Part shown: piece by piece, positions 1 to 5,680 of the stretch
Layout of the letters: every line of letters begins with the position of its first letter
How positions within the stretch are numbered: position 1 is the stretch's first letter
DNA from: an uncultured bacterium
GTDB lineage: Bacteria; Eisenbacteria; RBG-16-71-46; CAIMUX01
Assembly: GCA_946886185.1 (NCBI GenBank)
Contig: CAMPIC010000171.1
Location: 1-6,510 of the forward strand
Length of the DNA stretch: 6,510 bases
Direction of reading: 5' to 3'
The notes under the pieces: model-generated
Told to the model about the DNA's origin: nothing
What the model saw: only the letters and a program-made list of their open reading frames with translations
The model's database searches: none
Program-made: the position numbers and the translations under genes

Positions 1-1
1 C

Positions 2-1054
2 GCAAAGGCTTCGAGTGGTGTGCACGGTTCGGACAGCGCGCATATTCCGCGCGCGGCGCTGCTTGCGCTTCGCCACTCCCATCCGGATTGGCTGGTCGCG
101 CGCTGGGTCGAACGATGGGGCGAGGCGCGCACCGAAGCGATTCTTCGATGGGACAACACCGCGCCGGACTACTGGCTGCGGCTCTCCCCCGGCGCGGGTC
201 CCCCCGCCGGCTCCATTCCGGGCTGGATCCCGGGCACCGCGCGTCTTCCAGCCGGCTCGCGCCCCGGATCGAGCGAAGGATTCCGCGCCGGAGAGTTCAC
301 GATCCAGGATGGAAGCGCCATCCTGGTGGGCTGGTTGCCGCCTCGAGTCTCAGGTCTGGTGTTCGATCTCTGCGCCGCTCCTGGGACCAAGCTCTCGCAC
401 CTGATGGAGCGCGCGGAACGGGACGCCACCTTGGTGGCCCTCGACAAATCGCCTCCGCGTTTGCGGCGGCTGCTGCAAGGCGCGGGTCGCCTCAATACCG
501 ATCACCACACACGGCCACGAGCCGGTGGGAGCGACGATGCCGCGCCTGAAGGCACCACACTCATGGATACCGGGCATCCTTCATCGACTCCGGAGGATCG
601 AGCAGCACCGCGCGTATACGTGGCGGCCGGGGACGCCGCGCTCATTCCTGCGCGCGGTCCCTGGCGAGGCGCGTTGATCGACGCTCCCTGTTCCAATCTC
701 GGCGTTCTGCGGCGGCGCGTCGATGCGCGGTGGCGGGTCGAGCCGGGAGAGATTCCGCAGCTCGCGTCCCTGCAGGCTACCCTGTTGGAGTCGGCCGCCC
801 GGAACCTCGAACCGGGAGGATGGCTCGTATATAGTGTTTGCACCGTCGAACCGGAGGAAACCATCGAGCGGCGCAGGGAGTTCATGAAGCGCCATCCCGA
901 CTGGGAGCCGATTCCGCTGCCGGAGTTCGTTCCCCCGAATGTTCGGATGGAACCGGGCGAGCTCCTGCTCCTGCCGGGGCAACACGAGACCGACGGAACC
1001 TACGCCTTCGCGGTGCGCCGTCCAGGCGGCACGTCAGGGAGTCGCGGTGACTGA
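2..1054 (+). CDS. rsmB: 16S rRNA m5C967 methyltransferase RsmB, 5'-truncated by window edge
   Basis: This enzyme transfers a methyl group from S-adenosylmethionine to C5 of cytosine 967 (E. coli numbering) of 16S rRNA in the cytoplasm. The frame is open to the first base, so the gene starts upstream; the GTG at 20 is an internal codon. About 350 residues are visible. They begin at the linker after the NusB-like N-terminal domain (HPDWLVARWVERWG) and run through the Rossmann-type methyltransferase domain. Visible motifs are FTIQDGSAILV, the SAM-binding motif DLCAAPGTK (nt 365-391, with Thr where most members have Gly), VALDKSPPRLRRL, motif IV DAPCSNLG with its conserved Cys at nt 689, and motif VI YSVCTVEPEET with the presumed nucleophile Cys at nt 839. 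A hydrophilic insert of about 40 residues (nt 494-613) follows motif II. The gene overlaps the next one by 8 bp, which implies an operon. The family is secure. The exact member is probable, because the NusB domain that would prove RsmB lies outside the window. Confidence 0.9.
   Translation, partial: AKASSGVHGSDSAHIPRAALLALRHSHPDWLVARWVERWGEARTEAILRWDNTAPDYWLRLSPGAGPPAGSIPGWIPGTARLPAGSRPGSSEGFRAGEFTIQDGSAILVGWLPPRVSGLVFDLCAAPGTKLSHLMERAERDATLVALDKSPPRLRRLLQGAGRLNTDHHTRPRAGGSDDAAPEGTTLMDTGHPSSTPEDRAAPRVYVAAGDAALIPARGPWRGALIDAPCSNLGVLRRRVDARWRVEPGEIPQLASLQATLLESAARNLEPGGWLVYSVCTVEPEETIERRREFMKRHPDWEPIPLPEFVPPNVRMEPGELLLLPGQHETDGTYAFAVRRPGGTSGSRGD
1036..1041 (+). promoter_or_regulatory. Ribosome binding site for the PASTA gene
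   Basis: AGGGAG lies 5 nt before a GTG at 1047 and inside the end of rsmB. It decides the start of the PASTA gene: the upstream ATG at 939, in the same frame, would overlap rsmB by more than 100 bp and has no comparable site. Confidence 0.6.
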
Positions 1055-1949
1055 ACGCGGATTTTTCGAGGCCGAGGCAAAACGGCCGCCCGTGACCGTC
1101 GGATCCGACGGTCCTTCGATCCGCCGTCCCGGCTCCTACTCTCGCGTCCCGCAGCCCGAAAGCAAGAGTGCGTGGCTTCGTCGCAATCGGCTGCGACTGC
1201 TCTGGTGGTGCGCGGAAGCGATCGCGGCGATCATCATCGGGGTGCTTCTCTTCGATCGTATCCTCATGCCCGCGGTGGTGCGTCACGGCGACGAGGTTCC
1301 GGTGCCCGATTTGACTGGCCTCTCGGCGGAGCAGGCTCGCGAGCAGATCGACGATCTCGGGCTGCAGGCCGTGATCTCGCAAGGCAGGTTCGATCCGATC
1401 GCGCCGTCCGGGACGGTGATCGAGTCCTCTCCCGGACCGGGCGTGGCCGTCAAAACGGGGCGCCAAGTGTACTTGACTCCCAGCCTGGGCAAGGAAAACC
1501 GCGTCGTTCCGGATCTGCATGGAATGTCGGTTCGACTCGCCACGATGAAGCTAGAGGAAGTGGGCTTGCGGGTCGGAGCCACCGATCAAGCGGCGAGCGA
1601 CGCGATTCCACCGGGGCAGATCCTCGCCACCAATCCACCCGCGGGTGCGCCGGTTCCGGTCGAAGGAGACGTCGCCCTGCTCGTGAGCCGGAAGAAGGCG
1701 CCCATTCCGCTCTGGATGCCGGACCTCAGCGGTCGATCCGCTCCCGAGACTGCGGCGTGGCTGGAGTCGTGCGGGTTCCGTGTCACGATCGAGGAGACCT
1801 CTCTCCCGGGCGATGAAGGATCGATCCTGGAGCAGGATCCCCTTCCCGGAGCACCGATCTGGCCCGGTGCCGCGGTGCGCTTGACCGCGGTGTCCGAACC
1901 GGACGAGCTCGACTTCGACCGGGAATACCGCCGGAGTTGGCGCCGATGA
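1047..1949 (+). CDS. Membrane-anchored protein with three PASTA domains, no kinase domain
   Basis: This 300-residue protein is predicted to span the inner membrane once. Residues 1-44 are polar and presumably cytoplasmic. A basic stretch (RRNRLR, 45-50) precedes one hydrophobic segment at about 52-74, so positive-inside logic puts the C-terminus outside. Three PASTA domains follow at about 82-146, 150-214 and 221-281. Each has the family pattern of a VPDL-like start, a helix ending LG/VG/CG-hydrophobic, and a closing P-x-G-x-x-V segment (SSPGPGVAVKTG, TNPPAGAPVPVEG, QDPLPGAPIWPG). PASTA domains elsewhere bind muropeptides or peptidoglycan in Ser/Thr kinases (PrkC/PknB) and class B penicillin-binding proteins. 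Here there is no kinase or transpeptidase domain, so an enzymatic role is not supported; a cell-wall sensing or scaffold role is inference. An acidic and arginine-rich tail (SEPDELDFDREYRRSWRR) ends the protein and lies within a tandem duplication. The start overlaps the rsmB stop (GTGACTGA), so translational coupling is likely. Confidence 0.85.
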   Translation: MTERGFFEAEAKRPPVTVGSDGPSIRRPGSYSRVPQPESKSAWLRRNRLRLLWWCAEAIAAIIIGVLLFDRILMPAVVRHGDEVPVPDLTGLSAEQAREQIDDLGLQAVISQGRFDPIAPSGTVIESSPGPGVAVKTGRQVYLTPSLGKENRVVPDLHGMSVRLATMKLEEVGLRVGATDQAASDAIPPGQILATNPPAGAPVPVEGDVALLVSRKKAPIPLWMPDLSGRSAPETAAWLESCGFRVTIEETSLPGDEGSILEQDPLPGAPIWPGAAVRLTAVSEPDELDFDREYRRSWRR

Positions 1950-2005
1950 AAAACCAGTCCGAACCGGACGAGCTCGAGTTCGACCGGGAATACCGCCGGA
2001 GTTGA
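1946..2005 (+). CDS. Possible 19-codon mini-ORF made by the tandem duplication
   Basis: The ATG overlaps the PASTA stop codon (ATGA) and has GGAG at 1933-1936, 9 nt upstream. It reads MKNQSEPDELEFDREYRRS and stops at TGA 2003-2005, 5 nt before the rpe ATG. Residues 5-19 repeat the PASTA protein's C-terminal tail with one Asp-to-Glu change. The TGA corresponds to a TGG (Trp) in copy 1. The mini-ORF has a plausible start and would bridge translation from the PASTA gene to rpe. Whether the peptide has any function is unknown; it may be only a by-product of the duplication. Confidence 0.35.
   Translation: MKNQSEPDELEFDREYRRS
1998..2001 (+). promoter_or_regulatory. Ribosome binding site for rpe (duplicated copy)
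   Basis: GGAG lies 9 nt before the ATG at 2011 and is the second copy of the GGAG at 1933-1936. It supports ATG 2011 over the in-frame TTG at 2002, which sits immediately against this site. Confidence 0.5.
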
Positions 2006-2010
2006 CGCCG

Positions 2011-2769
2011 ATGAAACACCGATCCGAAGCGGACTCGGCGGCGCGTCTGCATGAGCTGGGTCGCACCGGGCGCGTTCTTCCGTCGATCCTGTCCGCCGAT
2101 TTCGGCGCGCTCGCCGCTTCCATCCAACCGCTCCTCGCAGCCGGAGCGGAGGTGCTGCACGTGGACGTGATGGACGGACACTTCGTCCCCAACATCACCT
2201 TCGGCCCGCCGGTCGTGAAATCGATCCGCCGCCACACCGATGCGTTTCTCGACACGCACCTCATGATCACCGATCCACTCCGCTATCTCGAACCGTTCGC
2301 GAATGCCGGAAGCGACCTGTGCACCGTGCATGCCGAGCTCGGGATCGAGCCGACATCCGCCCGCGCGGAGGCGAGCCGGCTCGGTATCGGATTGGGCATC
2401 GCGATTCGCCCATCCTCGGAGCTGGACCCGATCGTCGAAGCATGGGCTCAGCACGTCGACCTGATCCTGGTGATGAGCGTCGAGCCCGGGTTCGGGGGCC
2501 AGGCCTTTCGTCCCGAAGCGGTGAGCCGGCTGGCGCGGACCCGTGAGATCTGCCGGCGTCTTGCGGCCGACCCGATCCTGGAAGTCGATGGGGGCATCGA
2601 CCCACAAACCGCCCCGGACGTCGTGGCGGCGGGCGCTCGATGGCTCGTGGCTGGGAGCGCGATCTTCCGCGCGCCCGACCCGCCGGATGCGTTCCGAATC
2701 CTCAGCGCGATCGCTCGTTCTGAAGGGGAAGGGCTCCCTTCGTTGATTCGCGGAAACCGGGTGGGATAA
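2011..2769 (+). CDS. rpe: Ribulose-phosphate 3-epimerase
   Basis: This cytoplasmic enzyme interconverts D-ribulose 5-phosphate and D-xylulose 5-phosphate in the pentose phosphate and Calvin-type pathways. The 252-residue product is a complete (beta/alpha)8 barrel. It carries PSILSADFGAL (24-34), the metal and catalytic segment HVDVMDGHFVPN (His50, Asp52), DTHLMI with His83, the phosphate-side loop MSVEPGFGGQAF (155-166), LEVDGGID with Asp193, and the phosphate-binding end VAGSAIF (213-219). His50, Asp52, His83 and Asp193 match the four metal ligands of the family, and the two Asp are the acid/base pair. About 20 residues precede the usual start of the fold, making it somewhat longer than the typical 215-230 residues; the first nine (MKHRSEADS) resemble the duplicated mini-ORF start. 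The start chosen is the ATG with GGAG 9 nt upstream. It is probably co-transcribed with rsmB and the PASTA gene. The assignment is secure. Confidence 0.97.
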   Translation: MKHRSEADSAARLHELGRTGRVLPSILSADFGALAASIQPLLAAGAEVLHVDVMDGHFVPNITFGPPVVKSIRRHTDAFLDTHLMITDPLRYLEPFANAGSDLCTVHAELGIEPTSARAEASRLGIGLGIAIRPSSELDPIVEAWAQHVDLILVMSVEPGFGGQAFRPEAVSRLARTREICRRLAADPILEVDGGIDPQTAPDVVAAGARWLVAGSAIFRAPDPPDAFRILSAIARSEGEGLPSLIRGNRVG

Positions 2770-2772
2770 CCT
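2743..2772 (+). promoter_or_regulatory. Candidate sigma-70-type promoter for the hybrid kinase gene
   Basis: The proposed -35 is TTGATT (2743-2748) and the -10 is TAACCT (2767-2772), with an 18-nt spacer. The -10 overlaps the rpe stop codon, so the promoter lies inside the end of rpe. Transcription would start near 2779, leaving a leader of about 30 nt. The element is supported mainly by its strong resemblance to the one before ffh, described separately. No transcript evidence is available. Confidence 0.4.
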
Positions 2773-2800
2773 GTGTGAGGGCAGCGAGCGAAAGGACCAT

Positions 2801-2805
2801 GAGGT
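2801..2805 (+). promoter_or_regulatory. Ribosome binding site for the hybrid kinase
   Basis: GAGGT lies 4 nt before the ATG at 2810. It selects this ATG over the out-of-frame ATGs at 2799 and 2806, the second of which stops within eight codons. Confidence 0.5.
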
Positions 2806-2809
2806 ATGG

Positions 2810-5356
2810 ATGGGATTCCAAGACGATGAGGAACTCGCTCGACCAGCCGCGGACAAGGCGACGCCATCTTCTTCCTCACACCCACACCACGAGCAGCTCG
2901 TCGAAATGCGCCGGGAGCTGGATCTAACTCGCGCGGAGCTGTCTCGCGCGCTCGTCAAGGCGCGCGCCATGCTCGAGGTCACCAAGGACGGCATCCTTGT
3001 GGTGGACCGGTCCGGGCGGATCAGCGATTTCAGCGAAAGGGCGATCTCGCTGTGGGACCTCCCTCGCGACCTCCTCGAGCTCGACCACGGCGCCTTCACC
3101 GAATTCACCAGTCACCGAGTGGCGCGCTCCGACGAGTACCTGGCGAGGCTCGACGAGATCGAATCGTCCCAGCCCGAGGAAACGTTCGACCGGATCGAGC
3201 TTCACGATGGCCAGGTCTTCGAACGCTCTTCGCGCCTGCAGCGCTCCGACGGCCAGATCGAGGGTCGCATCTGGAGCTTTCGCGAGGTCACCGAGCGCCA
3301 CCGCGCCGATGAAGCTCGTGCCCAGCTGGCCGCGGTCATCGAATCCTCCGACGACGCCATCGTCAGCAAGACCCTCGATGGAACCATCCGCAGTTGGAAC
3401 GAGGGCGCCCGGCGTATCTTCGGTTACCAGGCGGACGAGGTGATCGGCAAACCGATCACGATTCTGCTTCCCAAGGACCGGATCCATGAGGAGTTCGACA
3501 TCCTGCGCAGATTGCAGCGCGGCGAACGGGTCAAGCATTTCGAAACCGTGCGCGTGGACAAGGGCGGTCGTCTCTTAGACATTTCGGTGACGATTTCGCC
3601 GATCCGCGACGCGCGGGGGAACGTGATCGGGGCCTCCAAGATCGCGCGCGACATTTCCGATCGCCGGCGCCTGGATCGCGCCACGAATTTCGTCGCCAAC
3701 GTCAACGCCGCCCTCGCCGAGCCCACCGACTATGAGAATGCTCTGCGGGCCATCGCCACGCTGGCGGTTCCGCTCTTCGCCGACTGGTGTTTCGTGGACA
3801 TGCAGGTGTCCGGATCCGCGGCTCGGCCGTTTCTCGTCGTGCACGAAAGCACCGAGAAAGCGCAGAGAGCGCGTGAGCGGCTCCTACAGCGTCCCGCTCG
3901 GGCGACCGATCGGCGCGGTCCCGGCAAGGTGCTGCGCACGGGCCGACCGGATCTGCTCGACGACATCGAGACAGTCTTGTCAGCCGATCCGGCCCCGCGG
4001 CAGGACGAGTATCTACGGACCTTGCGGGAGCTGGGAGTGACTTCGTACGTCTCCGTGCTGTTGCGGCCCTCGTCCGAGATGGCCAGCACCTTGACCTTCG
4101 CGATGGAAGCATCGGGACATCGCATGGGGGCGGCCGATCTCGACGCGGCGGAGGATTTGGCCCAGCGCGCGGTGATCGCGATCGAGAACGCCGGACTGCT
4201 GACCGCGCTCCGCGAGGCGGATCGTCGCAAGGACGACTTCCTCGCCATTCTCGCCCATGAGCTGCGCAATCCGCTCGCCCCGATCCGGAACGCGGTGCAG
4301 CTCCTGCGCGATGACGGCTCCTCCCAGGTCGACCGGCGGTTCGCGGTGAGCGTGATGGATCGCCAGATCCAGCAGATGAGCCGCCTGGTGGAAGACTTGC
4401 TGGACATCGCCCGCATCAGCCGGGGAAAGATAGAGCTCCGCAAGGAGAGGATCGAGCTGGCGGCGGTGATTCAGGATGCGGTCGAGACGACCCGTCCTCT
4501 GATGGAAGCGCAAGGTCACCATCTCTCCCTGGACGTTCCGAAGGAGCCGATCTTTCTCGACGCCGACCCCACTCGCATCGCTCAGGTGTTCTCCAATTTG
4601 TTGAGCAACGCGGCCAAGTACACCAATCCCGGAGGCCGGATCTGGGTGATCGCGGGCTCCTCCAGTGGAGAGGCGGTGGTGCGCGTCCTCGACAACGGCA
4701 TCGGAATCCCGGAAGGAATGCTGACCAGCATCTTCGACATGTTCACCCAGGTGCAGCACTCCATGGAGGGGGCGAGGAGCGGTCTGGGGATCGGCCTCAC
4801 GCTGGTGCAGCGCTTCGTGGAAATGCACGGAGGCACGATCCGCGTGACCAGTCCCGGTCTCGATCAAGGAAGCGAGTTCGTGGTGCGGCTCCCGCTCGCG
4901 GACCGGAAGGCGGAGCGGCCAGAGCGCTCCGGCGGTTCGGAGACGTCGACCCAGGCGCGCGCCGGTCACCGCATCATGGTGGTGGACGACAATTTCGATG
5001 GCGCGGAGAGTCTGGCCTTGCTGCTCCGCCGCATGGGGCATGAGGTACGGGTCGAGCATGACGGTCTCGCCGCGATCGAGGCGGTTCCGGAGTTCGATCC
5101 GCGGGTGGTGCTGCTCGACATCGGACTGCCGAAGATGAACGGCTACGACGTAGCCGCCCGCATCCGCGAGAAGCACGGGAACCGCATGGTCCTCGTCGCG
5201 GTCACGGGGTGGGGACAGTCCGAGGATCGCCGCCGCACGCACGAGGCCGGCTTCGACTACCACATGACCAAGCCGGTCGACTTCGCCGTCTTGAAGGAGC
5301 TTCTCGCCGGCCTCTCCGCGCACGACGAGCCGGTCGACTCCGAGAGCCGGAAGTAG
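2810..5356 (+). CDS. Soluble hybrid histidine kinase, PAS-PAS-GAF-HisKA-HATPase-REC
   Basis: This 848-residue sensor kinase should autophosphorylate on His and pass the phosphate to its own receiver domain. A helical lead-in (about 28-55) precedes PAS 1 (about 50-165, ending GRIWSFREVTERHR). PAS 2 spans about 172-287 (VIESSDDAIV, GYQADEVIGKPI, DISDRRR), and a divergent GAF-like region about 292-460. HisKA holds FLAILAHELRNPL with phospho-acceptor His483. The ATPase domain has the N box NLLSNAAKY (Asn600), G1 DNGIGIP (Asp628) and G2 GLGIGL (658-663). The receiver (about 721-837) has Asp726/Asp727, phospho-acceptor Asp770 in LLDIGLPKMNG, Thr799 and Lys821. There is no signal peptide or membrane segment, so it should sense a cytoplasmic or diffusible cue; the ligand cannot be told. 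No phosphotransfer protein or DNA-binding regulator lies alongside, so it is an orphan here. It sits between the housekeeping genes rpe and ffh, probably with its own promoter. Domain calls are secure; the GAF assignment is the weakest. Confidence 0.95.
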   Translation: MGFQDDEELARPAADKATPSSSSHPHHEQLVEMRRELDLTRAELSRALVKARAMLEVTKDGILVVDRSGRISDFSERAISLWDLPRDLLELDHGAFTEFTSHRVARSDEYLARLDEIESSQPEETFDRIELHDGQVFERSSRLQRSDGQIEGRIWSFREVTERHRADEARAQLAAVIESSDDAIVSKTLDGTIRSWNEGARRIFGYQADEVIGKPITILLPKDRIHEEFDILRRLQRGERVKHFETVRVDKGGRLLDISVTISPIRDARGNVIGASKIARDISDRRRLDRATNFVANVNAALAEPTDYENALRAIATLAVPLFADWCFVDMQVSGSAARPFLVVHESTEKAQRARERLLQRPARATDRRGPGKVLRTGRPDLLDDIETVLSADPAPRQDEYLRTLRELGVTSYVSVLLRPSSEMASTLTFAMEASGHRMGAADLDAAEDLAQRAVIAIENAGLLTALREADRRKDDFLAILAHELRNPLAPIRNAVQLLRDDGSSQVDRRFAVSVMDRQIQQMSRLVEDLLDIARISRGKIELRKERIELAAVIQDAVETTRPLMEAQGHHLSLDVPKEPIFLDADPTRIAQVFSNLLSNAAKYTNPGGRIWVIAGSSSGEAVVRVLDNGIGIPEGMLTSIFDMFTQVQHSMEGARSGLGIGLTLVQRFVEMHGGTIRVTSPGLDQGSEFVVRLPLADRKAERPERSGGSETSTQARAGHRIMVVDDNFDGAESLALLLRRMGHEVRVEHDGLAAIEAVPEFDPRVVLLDIGLPKMNGYDVAARIREKHGNRMVLVAVTGWGQSEDRRRTHEAGFDYHMTKPVDFAVLKELLAGLSAHDEPVDSESRK

Positions 5357-5435
5357 CCGACCCGCTGGACGGACCCGTCGCCCAATCCTGGACCCTGGAG
5401 CCGGCCGCCGGTCGAGTTGAAGGTCACGGTCGCGC

Positions 5436-5454
5436 CGGCACAGATTCAGTGCCG
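5436..5454 (+). terminator. Small hairpin downstream of the hybrid kinase gene
   Basis: CGGCAC and GTGCCG form a perfect 6-bp stem around a 7-nt loop (AGATTCA), about 80 nt after the kinase stop codon. AT-rich DNA follows but there is no clean T-run, so it may only be a weak terminator or an mRNA 3'-end structure. Confidence 0.3.
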
Positions 5455-5577
5455 TAACTTATGTGGTAACAATGATTTAATTTGTCGCGATAGTCGGCGC
5501 GGCTCTCCTGTATCTCGCGGCCGATCCAAAGCTCGACCGCCTCGCGTGCCGCGCCGGGGTGTAGTCTGAGCGAGCAT

Positions 5578-5614
5578 CGCCGTCACGTCCGGCCTCCGTG
5601 GGCGCGGCGGTTTT
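5578..5614 (+). terminator. Possible intrinsic terminator upstream of ffh
   Basis: CGCC (5578-5581) and CACG (5584-5587) can pair with CGTG (5597-5600) and GGCG (5601-5604), with a 2-nt bulge. Alternatively GCCGCGCC (5548-5555) can pair with GGCGCGGC (5601-5608) over a longer loop. Either stem is closely followed by TTTTCC and a further TTT. It sits directly before the candidate ffh promoter, a sensible place to end transcription from upstream. The competing pairings were found by eye, without folding energies. Confidence 0.35.
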
Positions 5615-5618
5615 CCGT

Positions 5619-5648
5619 TTGGCGGTCCGGAACCGTCGGTGATACCCT
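5619..5648 (+). promoter_or_regulatory. Candidate promoter for ffh
   Basis: The proposed -35 is TTGGCG (5619-5624), followed by an 18-nt spacer and the -10 TACCCT (5643-5648). A TG at 5640-5641 gives an extended -10. Transcription would start near 5655, about 26 nt before the ATG. Aligned base for base without gaps, 22 of 35 positions agree with the element before the kinase gene, including the run CCTGTG at and after the -10. Confidence 0.4.
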
Positions 5649-5680
5649 GTGCGCTTTGGCTCTTTGCGCGGATCTCGAGG

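Larger units (their letters stand above)
1892..2034 (+). repeat. Imperfect 65-bp tandem duplication plus a 13-bp partial third copy
   Basis: Copy 1 is 1892-1956 and copy 2 is 1957-2021. They differ at four positions (1913/1978, 1940/2005, 1952/2017, 1956/2021). A partial third copy, 2022-2034, matches the first 13 bases at 11 positions. The unit covers the C-terminal tail codons of the PASTA gene, a GGAG ribosome binding site and an ATGA start/stop overlap. Because 65 is not a multiple of three, the second copy is read in another frame. The short similarity between the tail codons and the rpe start may have seeded the duplication by slippage; this is inference. Confidence 0.92.
5357..5680. 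other. Intergenic region between the hybrid kinase and ffh
   Basis: No convincing protein or RNA gene is visible. After a GC-rich start come, in order, a perfect hairpin (5436-5454), an AT-rich patch (5455-5485), a GC-rich stretch, a terminator-like structure ending in a T-run (5578-5614) and a candidate ffh promoter (5619-5648). The kinase frame stays open for some 65 codons past its TAG, but there is no start codon with a ribosome site and no recognisable motif, so no gene is called. No tRNA cloverleaf or SRP RNA core was recognised. Confidence 0.6.

Noticed and set aside
939..1046. A longer PASTA protein starting at ATG 939
   Set aside because: It would overlap conserved rsmB codons by more than 100 bp and has no better ribosome site; GTG 1047 has AGGGAG at good spacing.
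882..1520. A minus-strand open frame of 212 codons over rsmB and the PASTA gene
   Set aside because: It is antisense to conserved coding sequence and its product has no recognisable motif.
2002..2010. TTG 2002 as the start of rpe
   Set aside because: The GGAG site abuts it with no spacing, whereas ATG 2011 is correctly spaced and sits at the duplicated start position.
1783..3108. A minus-strand open frame of 441 codons across the PASTA gene, rpe and the kinase start
   Set aside because: It runs opposite three genes with clear homology and gives an arginine- and serine-rich product without domains, typical of a shadow frame.
4013..5323. A long minus-strand open frame (436 codons) opposite the kinase gene
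   Set aside because: It lies antisense to strongly conserved kinase, ATPase and receiver motifs, its product shows no recognisable domain, and long antisense frames are expected in GC-rich genes.
5357..5565. A continuation of the kinase frame past its TAG stop
   Set aside because: The frame stays open for some 65 codons and includes a Cys-bearing stretch (CRNLCGNNDLICRD), but there is no start with a ribosome site, the receiver domain is already complete, and no family is recognisable.
5639..5680. GTG 5639 as the start of ffh
   Set aside because: The added 14 residues do not belong to the family, ATG 5681 matches the classic Ffh start, and the candidate promoter would lie inside the extension.
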